DNA of 64,000 nucleotides from Dryococelus australis (lineage: Eukaryota; Arthropoda; Insecta; Phasmatodea; Phasmatidae): the NCBI GenBank assembly GCA_029891345.1, contig CM057003.1, forward strand, positions 11,102,209 to 11,166,208, written 5' to 3'. Made by a program: the position numbers and the translations under genes. Position 1 is the stretch's first letter. Each line of letters begins with the position of its first letter. Below the pieces are notes generated by a model that did not search any database, was not told the origin of the DNA, and saw nothing but the letters and a program-made list of their open reading frames with translations. This document shows positions 21,167-31,701 of this stretch, piece after piece.

Positions 21167-21885
21167 AAATTTGAATCAGTGGAAAACCACTGATTCGCCG
21201 AGAAATTGAACTACTCGAATCTGTGAAAACGGCTCCTCTTAGAATCAGAGGAAAACCAGTGATTTCTTTAGTGAAAAAATTTCACTGATTGACTTAGTGA
21301 CGTGAAACGTTTCGCTGATTGAATAAGTGACGGCCTACTGCAGTGGCGAATGAAACATTGTTTTTATTGAATTCAGCCAAATTATTTCGTGAATTAGCAT
21401 ATTTACGACAGTTAACTATTTATATTGCACAATTTACCGGAATTTGAAAAAGTAAAATAAGTTTTGGGAGTTGCCCGAGATTGAACTTTCCACTTTTCTT
21501 TTCAGCCGTTACCTTGCTATCTTCGCTACCAAGTCACGTTGAAATATGCGAGGAAAATATATGCCTTATAGTTCTTATCGAAATCGTGAAGATTAAAATT
21601 ATGTGCCCTTACTTTTCGTTTTTGGTTTAATTGGTACCATTGGGATTGTTTAAAACGATTAGTACATATGAGTGCACTCTCCTCACCACGTTATATGAGT
21701 GCACTCTCCTCACCACATTACATGCAGTTGTTTAAACCTTCAAACAGAGCGCTGTGATGACTACTCGAAAACGAAATTAAAAACATAAAAACGAAATGAA
21801 AGGCTGGATGTCCATATTACCTCGTAAAATGATGTTTGGAAAGACGGAACAAATTTTAGAAAGTATTTTGTATTCGTTGATTATA
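21167..21885 (-). mobile_element. Iteron-rich family B element, copy 1 (truncated)
   Basis: The terminus is ACACTCTAAATTTGAATCAG, followed by repeated CACTGATT/AATCAGTG iterons in both orientations up to about 21335. A tRNA-like core follows at 21467-21540 (minus strand), then two tandem 28-base units containing GTGCACTCTCCTCACCAC (21668-21720). The match to other copies stops near 21880, so about 370 bases of the other end are missing. Orientation is opposite to copies 2 and 3. Non-coding. Confidence 0.8.
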
Positions 21886-22555
21886 AATCAAATAATTATA
21901 AATACATGCAATTTAAAAGTAGAAATTCTATTGAACTGAGACCGCAGGGTATAGTGACCAGCACCTCGTGTATGCAAGTGCCATCACCCCGACCGTCCTC
22001 ATTTCATTAATCACCAACCACTCAGTAATTGGCAAACTAATAACAAAATATTGATTCAAATACTTTATCTTAACCAGCTCAAACTACCCAGCCATCCAAA
22101 AATAGAATAAGTTAAAGGCATTGGCGAACATCTGCAATACTTTGTCGCAGGAATCCTTTCATACACCCAGTGAAAGAAGAAAAGTTTCTCAATTTCATTT
22201 TATATAGTACCAAATTTTAGAGATACAACTTTCAAATATATTACAGGTACAATTTCATTGTTAAAACCCCTTTTTTAAATCAAAGTAGGCCTAAAATTAT
22301 ATCAAAACAGAGGTATAAATAGTTATATAAAAATTGTGCCGTACCATGATATAAAGTTGATCGCACGAGCATAATCAAACCTAATGACGATTAATTTATA
22401 TATAAACCACATGGCTTCTCCCAAGTATATATGGGGTATATTAAATACTTTATACTTATAAATTTTTTCGTAATGAAACCTTAACATAAAACATGGAGCG
22501 CAAAAGGTCCATATTGGCTTTGACCGGAAGGGCCCCTTAATGCAAAACTTATCTT
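21886..22555. other. Anonymous AT-rich DNA
   Basis: No gene or recognised repeat. Confidence 0.5.
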
Positions 22556-22735
22556 AAATGCACGATGACGCAGACGGGAGCCGAATACCTCGAGACGGTC
22601 CCCGCCTGGCCATTTCATACATCAGAAATGTACATCTCCTCTCTGGCGGTGAAGAAATATCGCAACATTGCGATTTCCATAGTCAGTTGGCTTATGGCAT
22701 AATGGCCACTCTAAACTCTTTATCTGAAATAACCG

Positions 22736-23044
22736 ATGTGCAGGAACCAGCAACAGTCTCTTATCTTTTTTGTTGTCTTTGTTATTGTACCGCTTGCGGA
22801 AGGGGACGAACCAAGGCGCAGCAGCGACATTATGAACCACGTGATCACCCTGCCGGCAGCTCCTCCAGGGGCGACACTCGCCGCGCCCGGCAGTATCAAT
22901 GTTGTGTACGAAACCGGTAGTCTGCCGGACTGCAGTCTCGTTTGTCGGCAAGGAAGGAGAGGTTCGCGAGACAGCAGACGAAACCTCCAGCTTCGATTTA
23001 AGGCAGCGGAACACCATAATGTCCGCTTTCAAGGTTGCACATAA
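22736..23044 (+). CDS. Hypothetical small protein with signal-peptide-like N terminus (doubtful)
   Basis: A 102-codon frame with a true ATG start. The first 23 residues look like a signal peptide: a short polar start, a hydrophobic core SLIFFVVFVIVPLA and a small-residue exit AEG. The rest is polar and Arg-rich with a DCSLVC pair. It lies in a moderately GC-rich block (22560-23080) free of recognised repeats. I do not recognise a family. It might be a first exon, a small secreted protein or chance. Confidence 0.2.
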   Translation: MCRNQQQSLIFFVVFVIVPLAEGDEPRRSSDIMNHVITLPAAPPGATLAAPGSINVVYETGSLPDCSLVCRQGRRGSRDSRRNLQLRFKAAEHHNVRFQGCT

Positions 23045-23080
23045 ATCATTCCACCCGGATGAGCGGAAATTTTTCGGTCG

Positions 23081-24494
23081 TGACTCGTGAGGTGCTTAAG
23101 GGAGACATCCAGACGTCTCAGAACAAAAATGAGACACGTTCACGTTAACAGAAGCATGAAATGCTCGTGATACAGTCCACTGACTTGCCGCCAATCATCA
23201 CATCACTACTCCCTCCTTCACTTCGCTCGCCCGCGAGGGACGGGCCAAGATCAGCGTCAAGGACCAGCAACAAGTTACAATATTATATTTTAAGTATGAA
23301 ATATAAGTAAATTTTCATTTTAATAAAAAATAATGTATTCTATGTTAATACATGTAGGCCTATAAAACGCGTGTGATATATGACATTTATGTGGTGGTTT
23401 TTCAAAGGTTTATTTCAAAAAGTGCGAAGAAACCGCGAATAGACTATAAACATTTTTTTCGAAGTTTGTGTACTGTTTTAATTATATCCGGATTTCCCCA
23501 TGTGCGACTGCAATTTTGAAATAATACGGCAATCTTTGTTTCCGATTAGAGATGTGAAACGAAGCTGTTAAAAAAAGGGAAGTTAAATTTCGAAATAACT
23601 ATATTGATATTGCCTGCGCATTTACACGCTTGGAGTTTAAATAGTGACTTTGGACATCAAGTTACGACGGCGTATACGTAAATCTGAGAGAGGGCGCGGA
23701 TATTTTCAACTTAAATGCGCTTACGTTTAGCATTTGGCTTGGCTTTACGTTCCCTTCTCGACATGTTTCTTATAGAGCTTTACACGATGTAACTCTCAAG
23801 GGTAAATTCCAGCACTGTTGGCTTTCAGATTTCGAAAAGGTTAAACTTAAAGTCAAAACCAAGCAGCCATTTAACTGGGGAATCTAACAGAGGTCATGTG
23901 GAATAAAAGAATGTAATTTGAAGATAAAATGTATGAATCGATATTTATGAGCAAAGAAAACAAGCGAATTGTTTTTTTTTTCTTTTGAAATGAAATTTTA
24001 ATACAAATTCTTAGGATCGTTTTAGAAACATTCCTGAATAAAGTATAATGATTTACATAACAAGATACACGTTTTTGCAAATGTTGCCAAACCGGTTTTC
24101 AATTGTCTGATTTTTGACTTCACGATTATATTGTGTATTGTAAGGATGTTGCAACCTGGAAAAAATCTCGATGTTACTTATATTGGTTATTTATAAAAGT
24201 ATCGTTTAACGAGACGGTATATAGAAAGAAAAAAACACCAATTTTGGTACATCGGAATGCGATATTTTACTTATTACAGGACTTGGCAAATGTAAAATTG
24301 TTTGGAATATTACATATTGACGATACGATGCATTGTAAGAAATATGTGGTGCTAGTTTTTGGGGCATGGTGACAAAGTAAAAGTATTAATTTATAATTTC
24401 GATTTGTCTATTAAAAACAGAGATTGTTAAAACAGCATTTTAAAAATATTTATTTGCGAAACTCGGAATAAGAGATTCATTTCGGTAAAACATC
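23081..24494. other. Anonymous AT-rich DNA
   Basis: No gene or recognised repeat. The open frame 24133-24372 starts at a non-ATG codon and has no motif. Confidence 0.5.
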
Positions 24495-24562
24495 GTTAAA
24501 ATTTATCGACGATTTATATCGATGCATCGTTGATATAATATCGCCATTTCGACATATCTATA
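24495..24562. promoter_or_regulatory. Second ATCGAT-type motif cluster
   Basis: TTTATCGACG, TATATCGATGCATCG and AATATCGCC occur within about 60 bases and resemble the cluster at 638-682. Regulatory meaning is inferred only from the known DREF/BEAF-type motifs. Confidence 0.25.
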
Positions 24563-24650
24563 TTATTTAGCATCCCTAAGGTATCGGTGGTTTCGTAAGG
24601 AAATGAAAAGTCAAATATGAGACATTTTCTATTGTGTAAGGACTTTTAGG

Positions 24651-25370
24651 TATAGTCTAGTCGCGGTATCTTTGTACTTTTAGAATCAAACCTTTGGAAA
24701 ATTACCCTATGCATGACATGTCTGGTTGTTTCCTAAATATGTCTTGTATCACGAGAGTCTGGTACTTCTGTTGACATTTAAGTATCTTATCTTTTGATAA
24801 ATTAAAGTTTTAATTTTGTTATCAATAAATATAATATTTAGTTTATAATTAGAGACCTGCAAAATCCGCGTTATTATTTAGCGGCAGACTGAACTCCAAG
24901 TTACTATGCAAGTTCTGCCTGTCACAGGCTGGCAGTACAGTATGTCTTGACACGCCTCGCTGTAATCATGAGAGTATAACGTAACTTCAGTGGCGGACTG
25001 GCCAACCTTCTTTAACGAAGTCAAACAGGTAGGTGACTCCACTTATAGGTTAGTGGCCAATAAAACCACTAACGGTGCTCACTTAAGTACAAGGCAGTGC
25101 AGTTTATCATGTCACCGGAAAAATAACGCGAGCAAAGCAGGTCACTATTTATAATTAATTTGAATAAAAACGGGAGAATGTAGGCGTGTTCGTAATACCT
25201 AGTGAGAAATGGTTTTTATAAAATAAACGTTATTAAACTTAGTGCGTACGTTTGCGGTGCGTTGTCCCTTTGGTGCAATGTTCTATACTCGGTTAGTCTT
25301 TGCTTGAGTGAGACAGAGGAATATCCTGGAAATAGTACTTCAGAAAATTTGTACGTAGGGACATTCATTT
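24651..25370 (+). mobile_element. MITE family C, copy 2 (carries a hAT insertion)
   Basis: Starts TATAGTCTAGTCGCGG, with the family interior (AATCAAACCTTTGG, TGACATGTCTGGTTG, then GAGGAATATCCTGGAA at about 25317-25332). It is split by a hAT-type MITE at 24850-25147. The right terminus is lost near 25370. Confidence 0.78.
24850..25147 (+). mobile_element. hAT-type MITE with perfect 8-bp target duplication
   Basis: Ends TAGAGACCTGCAAAATCCG and the inverse GCAAAGCAGGTCACTA, bounded by identical 8-bp TTTATAAT at 24842-24849 and 25148-25155. An 8-bp duplication with short TIRs is the hAT signature. 298 bp, non-coding, nested in family C copy 2. No second copy in the window. Confidence 0.9.
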
Positions 25371-25930
25371 CAGGACAAGATATATTTCAAACGCGTGTAC
25401 AATGCCGTCACATATGTAAATGTATCAGAATTCATTAGACACGAGCTGGACGACCCCGCGCCAACAGCCGACTTGCGAGGCACTAAGAGGCGAGTCCCGC
25501 ACTGTCGCATGTGGGGGTAACACCGGGGCAGGAGCCGACGAACAAACATCTAAGTTCGACTATACAAGGGGGTTGCGGAGTCTAGCGTACAGGTCGCTGA
25601 GCTCGAGAAATTTTCCTATCCCTAGTCGTAGGTGATATTGTGACTGGACTAGTTGTGTGTGTGTCGTGTTCCTCCTGTGTTGGCGGAGATGTGAGCGTGG
25701 TGGGACCGCAGCATTTGTTGGAAATGCGGGAAGTAGCAGGGCCCCGCGTGGGTGTCGACGCGGACCTCCTTGCGCACCGAGAGCAGCTATCCTTCCGGGG
25801 CGCCGCCCCTCTCGACGGAGGACACCGCGCCCCCGGGGGCTGGGTGCTAGGGCAATTCAACCGCGGCCCTCGCCCCTTTCCCCCCTTACTTTCGTGTCCG
25901 CGCCATGTCGTCGGTTTTTTTTTACAGTGT
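25371..25930. other. GC-rich block without recognised gene
   Basis: CpG-rich DNA, especially 25440-25900. Overlapping open frames occur on both strands (for example 25640-25948 plus and 25582-25860 minus), but the compositions are Arg/Pro/Gly biased and no motif is recognised. Could hold a promoter or non-coding exon. Confidence 0.35.
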
Positions 25931-26365
25931 AAGCAATTTCTACTATAGTCTGCCGAAGGAACGTGGTCGAGCGTGTGGCGTGTTGTTGCTTGCGAGATCG
26001 TTTCATCGCTAGTCCTCTCGTTTGTGGAAATAAATACTAGATAGCAGCACTATGCGTGTACAGCACGGGAGTTACGGAAACTCTGTTTCTCGAATCGGAA
26101 ACGGGAAGGTCAGAATCGAATGTGTTTAAAGTTACGGAGAAAACTATAAAGACTCAAACATGTCCAATATGTATGGAATAAATGTTGCTTACCTTGCGTT
26201 TGTCCAATATTTTGTTAGTTGAATTATAATTTTTGGGAGTTTCGTGGCAATGGTCAGAACGAATAACCTCAGAAGATGATTACCAGAAAAAAAAAAACAT
26301 TAGAAATACTTTTCGATTGAAGACTGAAAATCTTTCAATAAAAGCTCATGAAAATACTATAATAT
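25931..26365. other. Unassigned DNA
   Basis: Nothing recognised. Confidence 0.5.
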
Positions 26366-26540
26366 CATCTTTATATATAAAATCCATTGTGCGTGACCAA
26401 ACCGCATCATCCCTGACAAACCGCTGGACCAATTGAGACCATAATCACACCATACGTTATTGAGGTGGCGAGTAAGGTTTTTAGTTATGTTTCATTCCGA
26501 TAGGTGGCGCTGGAGTCTAGCTTCTATATTTATGGGCCGA
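26366..26540 (+). mobile_element. Helitron-like 5' fragment
   Basis: ATCTTTATATATAAAATCC, then CAAACCGCTGGACCAATTGAG and later GATAGGTGGCGCTGG resemble the beginning of insect Helitron-type elements, which open with TC-TATATATATAAAA and carry a CCGCTGGACCGATT string. Rep/helicase coding and the 3' hairpin-CTRR end were not found. Assignment is from memory of repeat texture. Confidence 0.35.
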
Positions 26541-27384
26541 TTTTGCTCGTACTTGCAGGAAATGTTTGTTGATCTAAAAGAGAAAAATGCCAGCGATAGC
26601 ACGGTCAAACATACGTCGACGTACCAGACGTAATAAGAGAGGAAGCACTGAGAAGGCAAAATAGAACGTGAAAGAGGCGGAACAACGTTCGCCGGTATCA
26701 GATAGTTTAATATTAAAATGCGTGAAAACATATTTTAAACCAAAAATTATGAAAAATGTTGAAACCAAATATAATAACGAAAAGTAAACAAAAAATCGCA
26801 GAAAAAATCTTAACGCCAAAAAAAAAATACACGAATTCATCTTCGTACAAAATGTATAGTTATAATACGTGGTCATATTTGTGGAAAGTTTTGTCTTCAT
26901 ATTAGTTTAAATATTAAAGTTACATTATCACATGTTTTCTGGTAAGTTATTTTTTGTTTGAGACATATCTTTTTTGAACAATTTCAACTGTTTTAAAACA
27001 AATATTTTATTATTGCATTTTTAATTGATTTTTTATAATTTTTTTTCATTGGGAAATTATTTTCGTTACTTTTTTCCGTAACCAGCTTTGGCATGTAGAG
27101 AAAGTCCAGCAATTTAGTTTTAAAATACCAATGTTAGTTACAATACTACAAACAAATTGAAATTGCAACATGTGTTTCAAACAAGAGCAATTACTAAACG
27201 TTTCCTGCCTGGTTTGACCTCTGTACAAACCGGCTTCAGCTGACCAGCAGGTCGATTAAGGCCGGGCCCACAGCGGCGCGGTGCACGTGCCTTAGTACAC
27301 ATTTGTCAAGCTCTTTTACGGTAATTTCCCGACCCTCTGGACCACAAGTGTCCTACATCAAATTGCTCGTCTCGGAGCCCTGCA
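26541..27384. other. Anonymous AT-rich DNA
   Basis: AAGGCCGGGCCCACAGCGG at 27258-27276 looks like a possible transposon terminus, but no inverse partner was found. No gene. Confidence 0.4.
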
Positions 27385-27423
27385 CACTGTTGTATGCAGT
27401 TGTAGGCACTTATCGTTTACATC

Positions 27424-27497
<74 letters not shown>

Positions 27498-27530
27498 TGT
27501 TGTGTACAGTTATAAACACTTATAGTTATA
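27385..27530. repeat. (TA)n array inside a 36-bp tandem duplication
   Basis: The TA run 27426-27494 is bordered by two copies of CACTGTTGT..CAGTT...CACTTAT (27385-27420 and 27495-27530). The unit and its TA tail have therefore been duplicated together. Further TA/TG repeats follow to 27555. Confidence 0.85.
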
Positions 27531-27599
27531 TATATATGTGTGTGTATATATATATAAGCAATAATAACATAAATAAATGGTCATATAAAAATTAGCATT

Positions 27600-27805
27600 A
27601 AAGATGCCAACCTACGGTGAAATGGAGTATGAACAGGCGACATCGCAAGTATGCACTCCCGTGCCAGCACGGGGTGAATCAGAGTAAACTCTGCCTGGCC
27701 TTGTGAACAGGTCACTCACCCTCACATCTTACAATCCGCATGGCCATCTGGCCACGGCTCCCAGACTTCGGACCGAGGGCTGTGCACTACACCACCAAAC
27801 ACCAC
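27600..27805 (-). repeat. Possible SINE-like sequence with tRNA-like head
   Basis: On the minus strand GTGGTGTAGTGCACAGCCC and GGTCCGAAGTCTGG resemble degenerate box A and box B. The sequence runs towards the TA-rich array at 27530. No second copy is seen here. Tentative. Confidence 0.3.
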
Positions 27806-28174
27806 TGGGATGATTCATTATACGAACATGTGTGCCTGTCTGCATAGCGGAAAACCTCAGCGTCGTCACAAGCATAGTGTGCAGGTGGCTTACAAGTCGC
27901 CGAAAAGGAAGACTTCCCACTTAAAAAAAAAAAAACTAACGCACAGAAAGATGACAGCCACAGAAAAAGAGTAGAGGAAAGGCACCAAATACGAGATACC
28001 TTTTTCTTGGACGCCATTTGTAGGGTCATCGTAAATCACAAACCTGTAGAAATAACATTTTAGTAAGGAAATATGTTTGTGTTACACGATCCCCCAAGAA
28101 AATACTTGATTTACAACTTTTTAAATTTGATATTTTCTACTTTTATACAATTTACAAGGATTTTCAATCAGTCT
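27806..28174. other. Unassigned DNA
   Basis: Nothing recognised. Confidence 0.5.
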
Positions 28175-28445
28175 CCTAATATGAGACAGTATCTCATATT
28201 AGGCAACCAATTGCAGCGAAGCAGACATGACTGAAATATATACACAATTCATGTTATTAATGCAATTGTTTTCATATTTACCAAAAATGATGACGGCAAC
28301 AAACGCCAGCACGAACGCTCACAGGCTGATCGAACGGCGCGCCCTCTGTATAACCGCGTAACCATCCCTTTCCGTCGTAGTTCCTCTGACAATAACTAGG
28401 TGGCAGCTACACCGGTGTCTCATATTTGGTGGCTGTCTCATATTT
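28175..28445. mobile_element. Candidate foldback element with TGAGACA ends (family H)
   Basis: The left end CCTAATATGAGACAG starts a perfect 12-bp-stem hairpin (28175-28203, loop CAGTA). The right end holds two direct copies of TGTCTCATATTTGG (the second ending near 28445), complementary to the left end with one change. Single copy here, so the mobile nature is inferred from end structure only. Confidence 0.4.
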
Positions 28446-28985
28446 GGTGACTTTCCCTTGCAGTTAGAGGTAAACGAAGGGAATAGCACTGAAAAAAAAG
28501 TAAATGCAAGTATAATTCGACAACCAGATACTACTACAGTGCTAATGTGATACGAATACCATTTCACATTCGACCCCTTCTCGGATAAGCGTTGGGTCCT
28601 CAGGAATTGGCTATAAACCCCAGGTCGGAGATCTAACATAGACCACAAATCCCATGCGCAAGTACGCGCATGAGTGATTGTGGAATATGATATAGTACAC
28701 ACATCACGATGGTAATGAAGGATGCTAAAAGCGTGAGAGGGGGTGGAAAAGGGGTGGGGGGGGGGGACAAGAGAGAAAATAAATGTGAGAAAACCCTCAA
28801 GGGATATAATGGATGAGAGATGACGGACATGGGAGATAGAGAGGGAGAGAGAGGGAGAGAGAGGGAGCAACAGGAAGGAATGTCAGAGTGTGAGAAAAAT
28901 AATATAAATGCAATATCATGAAGAGATTGGAAGGAATGATAGAGCAGGAGGGAAAAAAAGGGGAAATTCAGAAAGAAAAAAATGG
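28446..28985. other. Purine-rich, G-run-bearing stretch
   Basis: Plus-strand G/A-rich DNA with G10-type runs at 28751-28766 and (GAGAGG)n at 28838-28866. The long minus-strand open frame here (28319-28870) is Ser/Pro/His-rich low complexity and crosses candidate element H, so it is not taken as a gene. Confidence 0.5.
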
Positions 28986-28987
28986 AA

Positions 28988-29300
28988 ATCCAAGATGGCC
29001 GCCATTGGCGAGAAATGACAGAGCAGGAGCTTTCGGCGTGACATCATCCAAGATGGCCGCCGACTCGTCCGCTCGTCCGCAGCCAGCAGCCAGGGGCGGG
29101 TGAAAAACTCGACACCCAAGTCGCAGGAGCTGCATCAGTCGCGTTAAAAACTACTCACTCTGCTAGACGCGAGACGCACGTAAACTGCGCGGTTTATTAC
29201 GTCGTAGATCAGTTGCTGTTACGACCCCGAAAAGCACACGCGGTTTAGTGGGGCGTTAATCCTTGCGCGCGTTATCAGCTGTCGTCGCGAGTTGGTGCGG
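28988..29300. promoter_or_regulatory. CpG-rich block with paired YY1-type sites
   Basis: CCAAGATGGCCGCC occurs twice (about 28990-29003 and 29049-29062). Between them lie an ATTGGC (inverted CCAAT-like) and TGACATCA (CRE-like). The following 240 bases are CpG-rich. AAGATGGC is the YY1/Pho core. This looks like a promoter of a host gene or a retroelement, but no adjoining coding sequence is recognised. Confidence 0.35.
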
Positions 29301-29716
29301 GGTGGCAGCTTTCTTTACGACGTGCCCGCACTTATGTCGTGTTAGTGTTGGGCTTGTGAAACCACTGTCACAAGTTAGAGGGGTGACAGGAAGGAAACAC
29401 TACAACGTCCAGAGAATTAATAACTTATCTCTCGGTGCTAAGACTTAAACCGCGGAAACTGTTTACAAGCATCAGATAAAACCATTTACGTCCCCATAGA
29501 AAAAATTAACGATAAATAAATATATTTTTAGATTTTTAATTTATTTATAGAATATAAGTAAAAGTTCAATTAAACGAAAAGTCATTTATGGGTAGACTTT
29601 TCGAAGGGTGTTATTCAAGAAGTATGTAGAAGATAAATAGTTCACGACATAGTGAAAGAACTAATCTCCCCGCTCTGTTCCTGAAGTCGCACAAGCTGCA
29701 TCATTCGCGTTAAAAA
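29117..29716 (+). repeat. Direct repeat pair about 565 bp apart
   Basis: AAGTCGCAGGAGCTGCATCA (29118 on) and AAGTCGCACAAGCTGCATCA (29682 on) both continue into GTTAAAAAC. About 36 bases are shared with few differences. The DNA between them goes from GC-rich to AT-rich. Origin unknown. Confidence 0.6.
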
Positions 29717-29901
29717 CAAAAGTCTAAAATTTTATTATTTTCTACATTTATAGCATATTACATAATTTTGTGTTGTGGTAGAAATAATGGTCTGTAAAAC
29801 AATATGGCAATTGCTATGATTCAGTGAAAGTGGACAAGCCTAGCGAACTCCAGTGATGCGTGGGTGTCCAGGACAGGCGAAGAATCCAATACACATTTCA
29901 G

Positions 29902-30337
29902 TATAGTCCATTCAAAGTTTCTTCGGCCTTTTTGAATCAAACCTTTGAAAAATCTCCCTATGTATGACGTGTAATACATCCTGTATCACAAGTGTTTTAT
30001 ACTTGTGATACATCCTGTATCACGAGTGTTTTATACTTGTGTTCATAAAAGTTCTGTAAAATTGAAATGTTATTCGTATTTTACCCATAAATTATAATGC
30101 TTTATTTATATATAATCTGAATAAAATTCAGGGAGAAAATAGGTGTGTTGGTAACGTCTAGTGAGAAATAGTCCTTATACAAAATACTGTTACACTTAGT
30201 GCGCAGGAATGTGGTACGTTGTCCCTCTGGTCCCCAGGATTAGTTAATCTTAGTTTGCACGAGGCGGAGGAATATCCTGGAAGTAGAACTTTAGCAGGGC
30301 TTCAGAAAAGCTGGAAGTAACCACGAATGGAGTATAG
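29902..30337 (+). mobile_element. MITE family C, copy 3
   Basis: Ends TATAGTCCATTCAAAG and CACGAATGGAGTATA. The family interior is present (AATCAAACCTTTGAAAAAT, GGTGTGTTGGTAA, GAGGAATATCCTGGAA). A 34-bp internal tandem duplication (29971-30004 and 30005-30038) is unique to this copy. Confidence 0.85.
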
Positions 30338-30816
30338 TTGCTCATCCATAACGGTCCGTACTTTCACGCTGACTCTGCAGTGTGGGAAAAGCACTTCTCT
30401 TCGCTGGTAAAAAAATATGATTTCTCGAAGGATGTGAGTAGATTACACGGCGCGGAGGGGAGGCGCGATAAGTGGCCGGGGAGTCTGGCGGGCAGGAAAC
30501 AATGACGGGGTCTGGAAATGGGCTTCTATTAAGGGGCGGGAGAAAGTTCGGCGAGGTTCGCGAACCAGGAGTGGCTGAAGACCGATCCGCGACTCGCTAC
30601 AATGCAGTTCTGTGCGGCTACGTGATGCAGTCTAAATGGCACGCTCACCGCGAGTACAGTCACCACGCTAACCTCGAGTCTACACGTTCTTCAGAGGCTT
30701 CCCGTGCTAGAACCTACTTCTGAGATCACAGTTTCCGCACTGGGTAGTTGCAAATGCAGGGGCGAAACAGTCGTTTATTTCGCTAACTTCAGCAGTACGA
30801 GCCAGTAATATAACGC
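30338..30816. other. GC-rich unassigned DNA
   Basis: Includes an open frame at 30472-30723 without an ATG start and without motifs. No repeat match within the window. Confidence 0.4.
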
Positions 30817-30818
30817 TA

Positions 30819-31057
30819 TAGGCTGTTCACCATAAAGTGAGCACTTTTGAAAGACCTCTCATTTGGAATAATAGTTAATAAATATATTTTATTTTAGCCT
30901 TAGACATTAACTTCCGAGGGCGGTGGAATATACACACTGTGTTTATTACTGGCATGGCAATATGGATAAAAAAAGGTGGTTTAAGGATTAAAAAATGTGG
31001 CTGAAATAAAAAAGTAACTAGGACATCAAAATTGCTCACTTTACCGTAAACGGCCTA
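30819..31057 (+). mobile_element. MITE family A, short subfamily (A2), copy 1
   Basis: Same termini as A1 (TAGGCTGTTCACCATAAAG and TTTACCGTAAACGGCCTA) with TA on both sides (30817-30818, 31058-31059). The interior is 239 bp in all and unrelated to A1. It matches 55155-55376 in inverse orientation. Confidence 0.88.
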
Positions 31058-31138
31058 TATTAGCATGCAACATGTCATAACTAGTCCGGCGGAGGGGACT
31101 TCTGTAGTGATAACAAACGCTCTAGCTGGTGGGGGAAA

Positions 31139-31264
31139 AAGGGGGGGGGGGGGGTTAGTGGCTAAAGCACTCACCTTCCACCAAGGCGAACAGGGCTCGT
31201 CGATTCCTGGCGGGTTTACACCGAAATTCTCGTACGTGGGAATCCTGTCGGACGATGTCACTGG
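31139..31264 (+). mobile_element. tRNA-derived SINE, copy 7, 5' part
   Basis: Head GGTTAGTGGCTAAAGCACTC (31152 on) and early body CGTGGGAATCCTGTCGGACG. A G14 run replaces the start of the head. The SINE stops near 31264 and its 3' part resumes at 31702. Confidence 0.8.
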
Positions 31265-31701
31265 AAAAAGGAGCTTCGAGCTCTGTTAAAAATATGAATA
31301 CAATGAAAATGTTAAAAACAAAAAAAAAAAAATCCTCTATAGTTATCTATTACAGTAAAAATTTTAAATTTGCCTAGAAAAATAATTTATTACGCATGCT
31401 GACTACAACAAAAAGAGTGATTTCACATGTTAAGAAAAAAATGAAAATTTTGGAAAAATGCACAAAAGTCATTAAAACAACCTAAAGAGCGTCAATTCTA
31501 GGCTGAATAAAGTTCTTTGAAGGTATTTTACCACTAACAGCTGTTTTCTTTCAAGTAAATCGCAAAAAATTGTAAGTGCTTGGAAATGGGTGATTCTGGT
31601 CCAAAATGCAGTAGCCTCGTGCCTTATATTACCGGATAAGGTCACTTTCAGCATCTTTATAAAATTGTGTAAACACGTGGGAAAATTTAAAAGTTGTATT
31701 A
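31265..31701. other. 437-bp sequence interrupting SINE copy 7
   Basis: AT-rich, no coding motif, no match elsewhere in the window and no obvious terminal inverted repeat. About 30 bases of SINE body are missing at the junction, so this may be an insertion with deletion, or two SINE fragments of different origin. Confidence 0.5.

Noticed and set aside
28319..28870. 183-codon minus-strand frame
   Set aside because: Ser/Pro/Leu/His low complexity from a purine-rich strand, and it crosses candidate element H.
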